From: Paenibacillus wulumuqiensis | Lineage (GTDB): Bacteria > Bacillota > Bacilli > Paenibacillales > Paenibacillaceae | Length of the DNA stretch: 64,000 nucleotides | NCBI RefSeq assembly: GCF_000971965.1 | Contig: NZ_LAQP01000004.1 | Coordinates: forward strand, 575,171 to 639,170 | Direction of reading: 5' to 3' | In this document: one piece after another, positions 9,331 to 18,580 of the stretch | How the letters are laid out: every line of letters starts with the position of its first letter | Position numbering within the stretch: position 1 is the first letter of the stretch | Translations under genes and position numbers: made by a program | Notes under the pieces: generated by a model | Databases searched by the model: none | What the model saw: only the letters and a program-made list of their open reading frames with translations | What the model was told of the DNA's origin: nothing

Positions 9331-10283
9331 ATATGACAGGAGCAGGCAAGGATACAACGTCGTATGAACCGGTGACCCCCGGACGACGCCGATCGGGATC
9401 GCGCAGTAATGGAGCAGCAGGCCGAAGAGACGGGACGGTGACCCGTTATCGTTTGAGCGGCGGTACGGCGCTGCGGTATATCATGCTGACGGTAATCAGT
9501 CTGCTGATGGCTTTTCCATTCTATTGGATGGTCATGAGCGGATTCAAGACCAATGATGAGATTTTCCGCTTTCCGCCGACATTTTGGCCGGAGACCTTTC
9601 TCTGGAGCAATTATGTGGATGCATGGCATGCGGCTCCATTCGCCCGCTATATTCTGAACAGTATCGGTGTTGGAGCCGCCATTTCACTGCTGCAGATTAT
9701 CAATTCAAGCATGATGGCGTATGCGCTGACCCATATGCGCTTCCGGCTCAAAGGGCTGTTCACCGGTGTCGTGCTGCTCGGCTACATGATCCCGAGTACA
9801 GCCGTCTATCTGCCAAGCTATCTCGTACTGAGCAAGCTGCAGCTGCTGGACAGCTATACGGGGCTGATCCTCTCCAACTGTGTCAGTGTATTCTCGATCT
9901 TCCTGATCCGGCAGGCTTTTATGCAGATATCCCATGAGCTGGTGGAAGCCGGACAGCTGGATGGAGCTTCCCATTTCCGGATACTGTGGACGATCATCAC
10001 GCCTCTGGCACGTTCGACGTTTGCAGTGATGGTGCTCATTACCTTTATCGAGCAGTACAACAACTATTTCTGGCCGATGCTGATCACCAAGAGTCCTGAT
10101 CTGCAGCTCGTCTCGGCGGGGCTGCGCAGCTTCTTTGTGGAAGGAGGGGCCTATGGTCTGAAATGGCCGCAAATTATGGCCGCCAGCGCGTTTACAATTG
10201 CACCACTGCTGATTCTGTTTTTATTTACCCAGAAGACGATTATGCAGAGCGTGAATATGTCGGCAGGCGTGAACAAGAACTAA
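9327..10283 (+). CDS. Sugar-type ABC transporter permease (MalG/UgpE-like)
   Basis: A 318-residue partner permease. After an unusually long polar N-terminus of about 48 residues rich in Arg, Gly and Ser, it has six membrane segments and the EAA loop EAGQLDGASHFRILWTIITPL. GTG 9327 overlaps the stop codon of the first permease; ATG 9333 is an equally possible start two codons on. The overlap implies translational coupling. It would form the heterodimeric channel with the preceding gene product. Confidence 0.9.
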   Translation: MNMTGAGKDTTSYEPVTPGRRRSGSRSNGAAGRRDGTVTRYRLSGGTALRYIMLTVISLLMAFPFYWMVMSGFKTNDEIFRFPPTFWPETFLWSNYVDAWHAAPFARYILNSIGVGAAISLLQIINSSMMAYALTHMRFRLKGLFTGVVLLGYMIPSTAVYLPSYLVLSKLQLLDSYTGLILSNCVSVFSIFLIRQAFMQISHELVEAGQLDGASHFRILWTIITPLARSTFAVMVLITFIEQYNNYFWPMLITKSPDLQLVSAGLRSFFVEGGAYGLKWPQIMAASAFTIAPLLILFLFTQKTIMQSVNMSAGVNKN

Positions 10284-10339
10284 TCCGGAAGCTGTATTGC
10301 GATTCTATCCAATAATGAAAATGAGAAGGGAAGAATGTC

Positions 10340-11800
10340 ATGAAACCATTCCGCTTATATGGAAAAGAAATCTTCAAACAACGTTCTAACATGATTAAAG
10401 AGAGCGAATACATTAAAAATCCAACCGGTACCTCCGCGCATCTGCCCTCTTCTGCAGCAGGACGACGCACTTCCCGACTGCTGAACTGGAAATCCGGATT
10501 GTCGCTTATGCTGATCGCCAGCTTCCTGATGATTACCGCCTGCGGTTCACCGGGCAACAGCGCTACAAGCGCAGCAGGCAGCAGCACGGCATCCCAGGGA
10601 CCGGTTGAAATCGAATTCTGGTACGGACTCGGCGGCAAGCTGGGCGATAATATGAAAAAGACGATCGATGAGTTCAACGCTTCTCAAAAAGATGTTATCG
10701 TCAAAGGCATCGTGCAGGCTGACTATGATGAGACCGGGCAAAAGCTGCAGGCTGCCATCGCTTCCGGACAGGTACCGGCTGCAGTACTCAGCTCCAATAT
10801 CGACTGGGCCAAAAAAGGCTATTATGCACCGCTGGATCAATTGATCGCTGCAGATCCGGATTTCAAAAAAGAAGACTTTGTACAGACATTCCTGAACCAA
10901 GGACAGGTGGATGGCAAGCAGTATTTCCTGCCGATGTACGGTACGACCCAGGTCATGTACTATCGCAAGGATACGCTCAAAGCAAACGGCATCGACCCGG
11001 CAAGCCTCACAACCTGGGAAGCGCTCGCGGCAGCTGCTGCCAAAATGACCAAAAAGGAAAATGGCAAAACCACGTTCTACGGCTGGGAGCCAATGTGGGG
11101 CAGTGACAATATGATGGATGCCGTACTGAGCAAAGGCGGCAAAATTCTCAGCGACGATGGCAAGACCGTCATGATTGACTCCCCGGAATGGGTGGAGACA
11201 TGGGATATGTTCCGCAAATGGATTCATGAAGACCAGATTATGACGATTCACTCCGGCGGACAGGGCTGGGAATACTGGTACAAAACGATTGATGATGTAA
11301 TGAAAAATAAAGCAGCGGGATATACCGGTTCCAGCGGGGATCAGGGTGATCTGGACTTCAAAATCGTCGGAGCAATGGAGCAGCCGGGCTGGCAGGCAGT
11401 GGGCGAAGGCAAGCCGGTCGCCAATGCGATTATGGCAGGCATCCCGGCCAAAGCAAGTCCGGAGCAGCAGCAGGCCGCTTTCAAATGGCTGACGTATTTC
11501 TCCAAAGCATCCAACACGGCACAATGGTCGATGAATACCGGCTATATCGCGGTTCGTCAATCCGCACTGCAAGATCCTGCTTTCCAGGCGTTCAGCAAGA
11601 AAAATCCGCAAATTGAAGTGCCGCTGAAGCAGGCATCCCATGCTTCACCGCCATTCCAGGACCCGACCGGCGGCAAAATTACCGATGCGCTCAAAGTAGC
11701 TGCCGACCAGGTACAAATCAACAATGTCCCGGCTGCCCAGGCGCTGCAGGAAGCCAAGGTAAAGGCACAGCAGGAACTGGATCGTGTAAACAGCCGCTGA
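10340..11800 (+). CDS. ABC transporter substrate-binding lipoprotein (UgpB/MalE-type)
   Basis: A 486-residue cluster-B solute-binding protein. A hydrophobic signal segment ends in the lipobox LMITAC, so the mature protein should be anchored by a diacylglyceryl cysteine outside the membrane. The binding-protein body begins VEIEFWYGLGG and shows the DYDETGQKLQAAIASGQVPAAV block. The lipobox cysteine lies at about residue 69, much farther from the start than usual. ATG 10340 has a reasonable AAGGGAAG site, but internal starts cannot be excluded. The substrate may be a phosphorylated or phosphodiester compound, judging from the two downstream phosphoesterases. Confidence 0.9.
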   Translation: MKPFRLYGKEIFKQRSNMIKESEYIKNPTGTSAHLPSSAAGRRTSRLLNWKSGLSLMLIASFLMITACGSPGNSATSAAGSSTASQGPVEIEFWYGLGGKLGDNMKKTIDEFNASQKDVIVKGIVQADYDETGQKLQAAIASGQVPAAVLSSNIDWAKKGYYAPLDQLIAADPDFKKEDFVQTFLNQGQVDGKQYFLPMYGTTQVMYYRKDTLKANGIDPASLTTWEALAAAAAKMTKKENGKTTFYGWEPMWGSDNMMDAVLSKGGKILSDDGKTVMIDSPEWVETWDMFRKWIHEDQIMTIHSGGQGWEYWYKTIDDVMKNKAAGYTGSSGDQGDLDFKIVGAMEQPGWQAVGEGKPVANAIMAGIPAKASPEQQQAAFKWLTYFSKASNTAQWSMNTGYIAVRQSALQDPAFQAFSKKNPQIEVPLKQASHASPPFQDPTGGKITDALKVAADQVQINNVPAAQALQEAKVKAQQELDRVNSR

Positions 11801-11832
11801 TTACCAAATAACATGTCGCAACGATGAACCAT

Positions 11833-11868
11833 GACAGTGTACAGCAGCCGATGGCACTGTACACTGTC
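11833..11868 (+). other. Intercistronic stem-loop in the ABC operon
   Basis: Arms GACAGTGTAC / GTACACTGTC separated by 16 bases, between the binding-protein gene and the HAD gene, with no T run. Such elements commonly stabilise the upstream transporter message or lower read-through, which would fit higher need for the binding protein. Confidence 0.6.
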
Positions 11869-11900
11869 TTCAGGTACACGCAGGAAAGGGAGCAACACCG

Positions 11901-12707
11901 ATGACTGAAATGATGAAAAACATAAGCCATCCACTGGAGCAGGCGAAAAGCATAATGGACGATCTGTCCCGCGTTCAGGCAGTACTGCTGGACAAGGACG
12001 GAACACTGCTGGATTTTAACAAGATGTGGGGCTTCTGGACCGATGAAGTGATGCGGCTGGTGAATGTCCGTCTGGCCGAGCACGGATGTTCCCTGGAACA
12101 GGAGCAGGTTCCGTACATCTGGGGAACGGTGCATGATGAACACGGGCAGATGACCGATTACGACACCCAGGGACCGCTGGCGATGGGCACGATGGAAGAA
12201 GTGTATGCCATACTGATCTGGCATGGTTACCGGGCCGGACTGTCTTGGGCCGTATCCAAATCGATCGTTCATGATTGTATCCGCGAGGCTGATCTCGCTA
12301 TGGAACGTTCGAAGCCTGCATATCCGCTGCCGGGTGTACGGGAGTTTCTGGAACAGTGCCGGGAGAATGGAATACGGCTTGGCGTAGTCACAGCAGATGA
12401 TACGGACAATGCCCGCAAGCATCTGCTGTGGATGGGCATGACCGACTATTTTGATGTGATCGTCGGTAATGATGCGGTACGTCAGGGCAAGCCTTTTCCC
12501 GATATGGTACAGCTGGCCTGTGAGCAGCTCGGTATCCCGGCAGAGCATACCGTCGTGATCGGCGATACAAGCGGCGATATGCAGATGGGCCGAGCGGCAG
12601 GTTGCCTGCTGACGATCGGGATTGGCAGAAGCGATAATATTCAATCGGCGGACGTGGTAATCGATTCCTTTGACCAGCTGCTGCGGCAGGGCGGGGAGCG
12701 GAAATGA
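11901..12707 (+). CDS. HAD-superfamily hydrolase (phosphatase)
   Basis: A 268-residue cytoplasmic HAD subfamily I protein. Motif I is LLDKDGTLLDF (nucleophile Asp and general acid Asp), motif II is VVTADD, motif III is the Lys of RQGKPFPD, and motif IV is IGDTSGDMQMG. The cap sits between motifs I and II, as in phosphoglycolate-phosphatase-like enzymes. It follows the binding-protein gene by 100 bases and overlaps the SMR gene by 4. The operon position suggests dephosphorylation of an imported compound or its breakdown product. Confidence 0.9.
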   Translation: MTEMMKNISHPLEQAKSIMDDLSRVQAVLLDKDGTLLDFNKMWGFWTDEVMRLVNVRLAEHGCSLEQEQVPYIWGTVHDEHGQMTDYDTQGPLAMGTMEEVYAILIWHGYRAGLSWAVSKSIVHDCIREADLAMERSKPAYPLPGVREFLEQCRENGIRLGVVTADDTDNARKHLLWMGMTDYFDVIVGNDAVRQGKPFPDMVQLACEQLGIPAEHTVVIGDTSGDMQMGRAAGCLLTIGIGRSDNIQSADVVIDSFDQLLRQGGERK

Positions 12708-13036
12708 CAGGCAGTACAGGCTGGGTTCTGCTCCTACTCGCCATCGTGCTGGAACTGGCCGGTACGATTATGATGAAAATGTCGGATGGCTTCAGCCGCA
12801 TCCTGCCGTCTGTACTGATGTTCGTCTGCTATGGAGCCAGCTTCACTATGCTGAACTATGCAGTTCGTTATATGCCGATCAGTATTGCCTATGCGATCTG
12901 GTCGGGCGTGGGTATCACACTGATCAGCATTGCCGGTTACTACTTTTTCGGAGAACGATTGAAAATAGCCTCCGTCTGCTGGATGGTGCTGATTATTGTC
13001 GGAATTATCGGATTGAAATGGAGCGATGCACAATGA
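12704..13036 (+). CDS. Small multidrug resistance (SMR)-family transporter
   Basis: A 110-residue protein with four membrane helices. The essential membrane-embedded glutamate of the family is E17 in the first helix (AIVLELAGTIMMK). YAIWSGVGI and the C-terminal IVGIIGLK match the SMR family. Family members exchange protons for cations such as quaternary ammonium compounds or guanidinium. It has ATGA overlaps with both the HAD gene upstream and the phosphoesterase gene downstream, so it is firmly part of this operon. Only one subunit gene is present, implying a homodimer. Confidence 0.92.
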   Translation: MTGSTGWVLLLLAIVLELAGTIMMKMSDGFSRILPSVLMFVCYGASFTMLNYAVRYMPISIAYAIWSGVGITLISIAGYYFFGERLKIASVCWMVLIIVGIIGLKWSDAQ

Positions 13037-14070
13037 AGCAATCGGAAATGAACCTCATCGGACAGCAGGAGAAGAGCTGTCCGAATCAACCGTTAGCCAG
13101 CTTTCAGGTCATTACGGATACACATGTCACCGACGATCCGCAGCATATTCACAACCTCCACTGGGAACAGGCACTCGCGGATATTGCCCGATATGGTCAG
13201 AACAGCCTCGGCGTTATGCATGTGGGCGATGTAACGGATCATGGCCTGGAAGCGGAATACAGAGAGCTGCACCGGATATGGGAGCCGTATCGGGAGCAGC
13301 TGCCACCGTTCTTTTTTACAATGGGCAATCATGATGTAGGCGACTTTATCTGGGAGGAAGCGCCGCAGGAACTGACTGGACTGACCGGCCAGCAGCTGCT
13401 GGAATTGTGGGAACAGTACCAGTCTCAGATGGCAGCAGAAGCATCCCTCAAAAAGGAAAAAGATTCCGCAGCGGCCCGGCAGCTGTGGCAGCGCCGAATC
13501 GGCAATTTTAACGAAGCGACGGGTACAAGAGGTTCCTACCACGATCACTGGATCGGCGGATATCATTTCATCTTCATCGGTACCGAGCAGCCGCTGTCCA
13601 AAGACTGCCATCTGTCGGACGAGCAGCTGGAATGGATCGATCACAAGCTGGCCGAACAGTCTTCCCCGGACCAACCGATCTTCCTGTTCCTGCATCAGCC
13701 GCTCATCAATACGGTAGCCGGCTCTCTGGAACAGCAGGGCTGGTACGGGGTCCATCAGGACGAGCAGCTGCGCCGCATCCTGTCCCGCTACTCACAGACG
13801 ATCCTGTTCACCGGCCATACCCACTGGCAGCTCGGCGCACCGCACACCCACTACGACGGCCAGGGCCAACTGCCTACCATGTTCAATGCTTCATCCGTCG
13901 GCTACCTGTGGACAGACGAAGACGAATACCTGCTGGGCAGCGAAGGCTACTACGTAGAAATTCACAAATCGCATGTACGCGTCCGAGGCAGAGACTTCAC
14001 CACAGGCACCTGGATCGAACAAGCCGACTACACCGTCCCATATCCCATCTCGGCTGCCCTGATCGAATAG
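13033..14070 (+). CDS. Calcineurin-like metallophosphoesterase
   Basis: A 345-residue cytoplasmic metallophosphoesterase with all dinuclear-metal motifs: DTHVTDD, GDVTDHG, GNHD, the LHQP histidine and TGHTHW. Its size suggests a phosphodiesterase of the GpdQ/Icc/CpdA type rather than a small phosphatase. ATG 13033 overlaps the SMR stop codon by 4 bases. A longer in-frame opening from 12670 only covers the SMR gene and is not used. It is the last gene of the operon that starts at 8452. Confidence 0.92.
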   Translation: MKQSEMNLIGQQEKSCPNQPLASFQVITDTHVTDDPQHIHNLHWEQALADIARYGQNSLGVMHVGDVTDHGLEAEYRELHRIWEPYREQLPPFFFTMGNHDVGDFIWEEAPQELTGLTGQQLLELWEQYQSQMAAEASLKKEKDSAAARQLWQRRIGNFNEATGTRGSYHDHWIGGYHFIFIGTEQPLSKDCHLSDEQLEWIDHKLAEQSSPDQPIFLFLHQPLINTVAGSLEQQGWYGVHQDEQLRRILSRYSQTILFTGHTHWQLGAPHTHYDGQGQLPTMFNASSVGYLWTDEDEYLLGSEGYYVEIHKSHVRVRGRDFTTGTWIEQADYTVPYPISAALIE

Positions 14071-14313
14071 GGTAGACGATCCGCTCTATGCTCTACAATC
14101 AATAGCATGCGGACAAAGGCTAAATGACTACACGAATTAATTGTGTAAATTCATGAATCGCATGTATTGGCCAAATCTCAAAATTACGTAGGTTGCTAAA
14201 GCTGAAAAACTCACCAGAATTGCATGTTCCTAGAACCGAAAGGTCTGAGCTTGAAACAATCTTGCATTTAAAGTAGATAGGCAACTCCAACTGCATTCCA
14301 TCCACAGAACGTA

Positions 14314-14423
14314 AGAAAAGAAATAAGAGCAGCGGACGACCTTTAAGCCTGGAGATCCCCATTTTCAATATCCAATTCAGGGATCTCCAGGCTTAACCGG
14401 ATGACGTGCTCTTATTCTTTTCT
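14314..14423. repeat. Dispersed nested-hairpin element, copy A
   Basis: A perfect 17-base inner inverted repeat (14343-14359 with 14380-14396, TTAAGCCTGGAGATCCC and its complement) lies inside an outer near-perfect stem (14314-14331 with 14407-14423, AATAAGAGCA / TGCTCTTATT core). The inner and outer stems are joined by GGACGACC on the left and CCGGATGACG on the right. Related copies occur at 37070 and 51400 with different but still paired stem sequences. It fills most of the 500-base gap after the phosphoesterase gene, which otherwise shows no gene. Confidence 0.8.
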
Positions 14424-14425
14424 GA

Positions 14426-14462
14426 AGTGGATGCAAGTAGATTCGAGTGGATGCAAGTAGAT
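14426..14462 (+). repeat. Short tandem repeat beside hairpin copy A
   Basis: Two copies of AGTGGATGCAAGTAGAT with a period of 20 bases. The GTGGATGCA part can also extend the outer stem of copy A by pairing with the TGCATTCCATCCAC stretch near 14293. Confidence 0.7.
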
Positions 14463-14579
14463 GCACCCCACCCGATTAGGCTCCCCCCTGCAATTGTGGT
14501 ATCCTTACATCTGGTTCTGCTTTTACAGCAGTCATTCTGTTTATAATATAGAGAAAATAGAATTGGAGAGATGATCCGG

Positions 14580-15343
14580 ATGAAATTGGTTCCGCCTCAG
14601 TCATTTACCTATCGCGGGGGAGCGAGGGCTGCCCTGCTGCTGCACGGGTATACCGGCAACACGCTGCATGTCCGCAAGCTGGGACGTTTCCTGAATGATA
14701 GAGGGTATACCTGTCATGGACCCCTGTACAAAGGGCATGGCAGTACCCCGGACGAACTGCTGCATACCAAGCCATCCGAATGGTGGAAAGATGCCGTAGA
14801 AGGATATGAATACCTGGAGCGGGAAGGGTACGAAGAGATCGCGATCGTGGGCGTATCGCTGGGTGGTGTGTTTGCTCTGCGGCTGGGTACCCTTTTCCCG
14901 GCCAAAGCGATTGTATCGATGTGTGCGCCTGTACGTGAAAAAGGCAATGAAGATATCCTCAGACGGGTGCTCGAATACGCTCACTGGTTCAAGTCCATAG
15001 AAGGCAAGGACGAGCCACAGATCCAAAGGGAACTGCAGGAACTGGCTGCCGAGCCGCTGCACAGTCTGGATCAGCGCTGCGCGAATTGATCGCTTCAACA
15101 GCGCGTCAGGTCAAGCGCATCGCTGCGCCCACACTGATTATGCAGGGGGAGCTGGATGAAGAGCTGTACCACGAGAGTGCCCGGATCATTTATGAGGAAT
15201 TGACCGTGCCGGTCAAGGAGCTGAAATGGTATGATCAGTCCGGTCATATTCTTACCATGGACAAGCAGCATGATCTGGTGTTTGAGGATGTGTATCGATT
15301 CCTCGAGAGTCTGGAATGGGATGCGGCAGGAACGACACTCTAA
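14580..15343 (+). pseudogene. Carboxylesterase (Est30/YvaK-type alpha/beta hydrolase), frameshifted
   Basis: Two adjacent frames together encode one complete esterase. The first (14580-15089) has the oxyanion and nucleophile region LLLHGYTG and GVSLGG. The second (from about 15077) continues ALRELIAS and carries the acid Asp (GELDEE) and catalytic His (DQSGHIL). The shift lies near 15078-15082, where one G appears missing from a CAG-GCG context; the first frame then stops at the TGA at 15087. The broken product lacks two triad residues and should be inactive. ATG 14580 lies 9 bases after GGAGAG. A sequencing error is the main alternative. Confidence 0.8.
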
Positions 15344-15423
15344 TGGAAAGAACGATTGGGCATTGATGAATAATGCTGTCTGGCCTAACGATTAATAAAT
15401 CATAAGCCGAATCGTTAAAAAGT

Positions 15424-15470
15424 GAAGCACGCTTATTGACCGGTAAAAAGGCATGAAGCGTGCTTTTTCG
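15424..15470 (+). terminator. Terminator after the esterase gene
   Basis: GAAGCACGCTT / AAGCGTGCTTTTT arms around about 20 bases, ending in a T run. Just upstream, TAACGATT and AATCGTTA (15386-15417) form a second small inverted repeat. Confidence 0.75.
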
Positions 15471-15779
15471 CATCATCTAGGATGTGGATAAGAGGATAAC
15501 AGTTCGGAGAAGCAATCGCATGCAGTACAGACTAGCATTTTATACAGTGCTGCACAAATGATAGCGTGTATGTACCCGTTAGTATATGAAATGCCCGCCA
15601 TGAGAACAATGCAGAATGTTTGCGAATAACGTCAGGTTGCCCTACAATCAATCTCATAGCTTTCTGTTTTCGGGACCTTTATGCCGGAAAGGTAACATCA
15701 AGCATAAGGACAGAGTATGTATAGCAGAAGACATGGCCTATATTTACCACTACGCAACTGTAAAAGGAGAGACGACAGC
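15471..15779. other. Intergenic region before the M42 peptidase gene; nothing recognised
   Basis: About 310 bases without a convincing open frame or hairpin. It presumably contains the promoter of the peptidase gene. Confidence 0.5.
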
Positions 15780-16853
15780 ATGGATGAAATGACACTAATG
15801 ATGAAGGAACTGACCGAGACGGATGGAGTATCCGGATTTGAACGGAATGTTCGGGACAAGATGGCGGGTTATCTGGAACCGTTGTCCGATGAAATACTCA
15901 AAGATCGCCTCGGCGGTATTGTTGGCCGAAAAACCGGACGTGCAGCCGGTCCCAAAGTGTTGATTGCCGGCCATCTGGACGAGATCGGATTTCTCGTGAC
16001 CAGCATCACGTCAAAAGGATATCTCAAATTCCAGCAGCTGGGCGGCTGGTGGCCTCATTCGGTCATGTCTCAGCGTGTAAAAGTCAAAACGCGCAAAGGC
16101 GATTATATCGGCATCGTCGGTTCCAAACCGCCTCATATTCTAGAGGCTGCCGAACGGGAGAAAGTCGTACCGCTCAAAAACATGTACATCGATATCGGCG
16201 CAAGAGATGCGGACGATGCCAAAGCGATGGGCGTGCGTCCGGGTGACTGGATTGTACCGGTATCCGAATTTACGACGATGCGGGATGATGAACTGTGGGT
16301 CGGCAAAGCGATCGATAATCGTGCAGGCTGTGCACTCGCTGTTGAAGTCATGAAGCGTCTGCAGCAGCAGGAACATCCCAATGTACTGTATGCCGGAGCG
16401 ACCGTACAGGAAGAAGTCGGTCTGCGCGGGGCAACCACGATCGCCAATCTGGTGGAGCCGGATATCGCTTTTGCATTGGATGTTGGAGTGGCAAGCGATA
16501 TGCCTGGTCTGGAATCCCAGCCGGTGCAGACCAGTGTCGGTGACGGTCCGCTGATCCTCCTCTTCGATGCCAGCATGATTCCGCATAACGGTCTGCGTGA
16601 TCTGGTGATGGATACGGCAGAGGAGCTGAATATTCCGCTGCAGGTCGATTCCATACCCGGAGGCGGAACCGATGGCGGCAAGTTCCATCTGAGCGGCAAA
16701 GGCTGTCCAACCCTGTCAGTTGGCTTCCCGACGCGCTATATTCATACACACAATGCCATTATGGCGAAAAAGGACTTTGATCAGGCAGCAACGCTGCTGA
16801 CAGCTGTAATCCAGAAGCTGGACTGGGATCTGGTCAACGAGCTGTTTGGCTGA
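15780..16853 (+). CDS. M42-family metallopeptidase (glutamyl aminopeptidase/deblocking type)
   Basis: A 357-residue dinuclear-zinc aminopeptidase, probably forming a large cytoplasmic tetrahedral assembly as known for the family. Metal and catalytic motifs are AGHLDEIGF, the bridging Asp in GKAIDNRAGC, the catalytic Glu pair in VQEEVGLRGA, the Asp in ALDVGVASD and the His in RYIHTHNA. The start at ATG 15780 follows AAAGGAGA. The longer opening from 15717 lacks a ribosome binding site. It is monocistronic, ending at a bidirectional-looking terminator. Likely role: trimming of peptides during protein turnover. Confidence 0.95.
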   Translation: MDEMTLMMKELTETDGVSGFERNVRDKMAGYLEPLSDEILKDRLGGIVGRKTGRAAGPKVLIAGHLDEIGFLVTSITSKGYLKFQQLGGWWPHSVMSQRVKVKTRKGDYIGIVGSKPPHILEAAEREKVVPLKNMYIDIGARDADDAKAMGVRPGDWIVPVSEFTTMRDDELWVGKAIDNRAGCALAVEVMKRLQQQEHPNVLYAGATVQEEVGLRGATTIANLVEPDIAFALDVGVASDMPGLESQPVQTSVGDGPLILLFDASMIPHNGLRDLVMDTAEELNIPLQVDSIPGGGTDGGKFHLSGKGCPTLSVGFPTRYIHTHNAIMAKKDFDQAATLLTAVIQKLDWDLVNELFG

Positions 16854-16931
16854 TTGCGGCTTCGTCTAGGTCCATTTGTTTCAGGTTTTAAAAAAGCAAG
16901 GGTTTCACCTATACAAATGCGGTATATACAG

Positions 16932-16979
16932 AAGCAAGGCAGTTCCGCTGGTGATCAGGCGGAGCTGCCTTGCTTTTTG
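16932..16979. terminator. Bidirectional terminator between peptidase and aminotransferase genes
   Basis: AAGCAAGGCAGTTCCGC pairs with GGCGGAGCTGCCTTGCTT around a 9-base loop, with a T run on the plus strand. It lies between convergent genes. The 220 bases from here to the aminotransferase stop codon hold nothing else recognised. Confidence 0.85.
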
Positions 16980-17201
16980 CCGTCCTGCCGGAGTCTGCGT
17001 TGCAGCAGCACATAAAACCATCTGCATGGACTATTTTCATTGCAGCAACTGTATAAACAATGACTTTCAGCATTGTCTGCTGCCGACACAAGAGTAAGCC
17101 CACCCATTTGTACGGCCTCTTGCGCCGCTGCAACCGGTACAGCTACCTATAGCTGGCTATCATACTTTCCTGTCCGGCAGTCCAGCATGGTTTGTGGCAT
17201 T

Positions 17202-18377
17202 CTACAGCCGCTGCATGAACAGCTGCATCCGATCCAGTGCCTGCTCCAACTTGGCAGGGGAAGTCGCGTACGAGCAGCGGATGAATCCTTCGCCGCCTTT
17301 GCCAAAAGCAGTGCCCGGTACAGCCAGTACATTCATTTCCTTGAGCAGCCGCTCGGCGAACTGGTCCGAAGTCAGTCCGGTATGCGCGATGGAAGGGAAA
17401 GCGTAAAATGCACCCTGCGGTTCGTGGCATGGCAGGCCAATCTGGCGCAGGCCGCTTACGAACATGCGGCGGCGTTCGTTGTACGATTCCATCATCCGGT
17501 CCTTGGCCTCCAGACCATGCGGCTTCAATGATTCCAGAGCCGCGATTTGGCCGAGGATGGGCGCACACATTACGGTATACTGGTGGATTTTGAGCATCGG
17601 CTTAATGAGTTCTTCCGGTCCGCATACATAGCCGATACGCCAGCCAGTCATGGCAAAGGCTTTGGAAAAGCCGCTGATCAGCAGGGTACGTGCCTTCATG
17701 CCCGGCATGGAGGCGAAGCTGACATGCTTGGACCCGTAGGTCAGCTCTGCATAAATCTCGTCGGAGAGCACAGTCAGATCGTATTTTTCCACGAGCCGGG
17801 CGATCGGCAGCCAGTCTTCATAGCTCATAATGCCGCCGGTCGGATTGCTCGGATAGCTGAGAATGAGCAGCTTGGAGCGCGGTGTGATTTTGGATTCCAG
17901 TTCAGCGGCAGTCAGTTTGAATCCATTGTTGGCCTGTGTCTCAATCTCCACCGTTCTGCCGCTGCACAGTCCGGTGATGGGCGAATAGGACACATAGCAG
18001 GGGGAAGGAACGAGAATCTCGTCTCCCGGGTTGATCAGTACCCGCAGTGCCAGATCGAGTGCTTCGCTGCTGCCGATGGTCACCATCATCTCGTGAACGG
18101 GATCATAGTCCAGCTGGTAGCTGGTATTCAGATAGCCGGCGATACTTTCACGGAGTTCGAGCAGTCCGGCATTGGGTGTATATTCGGTGCGTCCTTCTTC
18201 CAGCGCGCGGATACAAGCTTCCCGTACAGCCCGCGGCGTGGTAAAGTCCGGCTCTCCAATTCCGAGGGATATAATGTCTTCCTGTCCGGAAGCATAGTCG
18301 AAAAACTTGCGAATGCCCGATGGCGGCATCTGCTGTACCTGCGGGGTGATCAGACTGCTTTTGGTCAATGAACTCAT
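17202..18377 (-). CDS. Class I/II PLP-dependent aminotransferase under T-box control
   Basis: A 391-residue fold-type I aminotransferase of the aspartate/alanine/PatA branch. It shows ISLGIGEPDFTTP, EYTPNAGLLELRES, SYPSNPTGG, DEIYAELTY, the PLP lysine in SGFSKAFAMTGWRIGY and the C-terminal RCSYA substrate arginine. ATG 18377 follows AGGAGGA. Upstream on the same strand is a T-box leader whose specifier reads GCC with discriminator-matching U. This suggests induction when uncharged tRNA-Ala accumulates and hence a role in alanine synthesis. That role is inferred from the leader; sequence alone would allow several amino-donor specificities. Confidence 0.93.
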   Translation of the reverse strand: MSSLTKSSLITPQVQQMPPSGIRKFFDYASGQEDIISLGIGEPDFTTPRAVREACIRALEEGRTEYTPNAGLLELRESIAGYLNTSYQLDYDPVHEMMVTIGSSEALDLALRVLINPGDEILVPSPCYVSYSPITGLCSGRTVEIETQANNGFKLTAAELESKITPRSKLLILSYPSNPTGGIMSYEDWLPIARLVEKYDLTVLSDEIYAELTYGSKHVSFASMPGMKARTLLISGFSKAFAMTGWRIGYVCGPEELIKPMLKIHQYTVMCAPILGQIAALESLKPHGLEAKDRMMESYNERRRMFVSGLRQIGLPCHEPQGAFYAFPSIAHTGLTSDQFAERLLKEMNVLAVPGTAFGKGGEGFIRCSYATSPAKLEQALDRMQLFMQRL

Positions 18378-18580
18378 GATTGTTCCTCCTCGGTGAAGCC
18401 TGTCCGTCAGGATGGCTTCGTTTCTTTTATCGTGCTGCTGAAATATGGTCAGATCCCGGCAAGCGGGCGTGAAGATCAGACAGAGCAGCGGCTGATTGGA
18501 TACGACAGTGGCAGCTTGGTCTGGATAGCATGGCAGGTTGCAGAGAGGGCAATATTTCTGCGGACAGCCTTTTGGAAAAC

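Noticed and set aside
12670..13032. N-terminal extension of the phosphoesterase frame
   Set aside because: It covers the SMR gene in another frame; the overlapping ATG at 13033 fits the family length and motifs.
14120..14368. 82-codon minus-strand frame after the phosphoesterase gene
   Set aside because: It runs through the hairpin element, has no ribosome binding site, and its reading is explained by the repeat.
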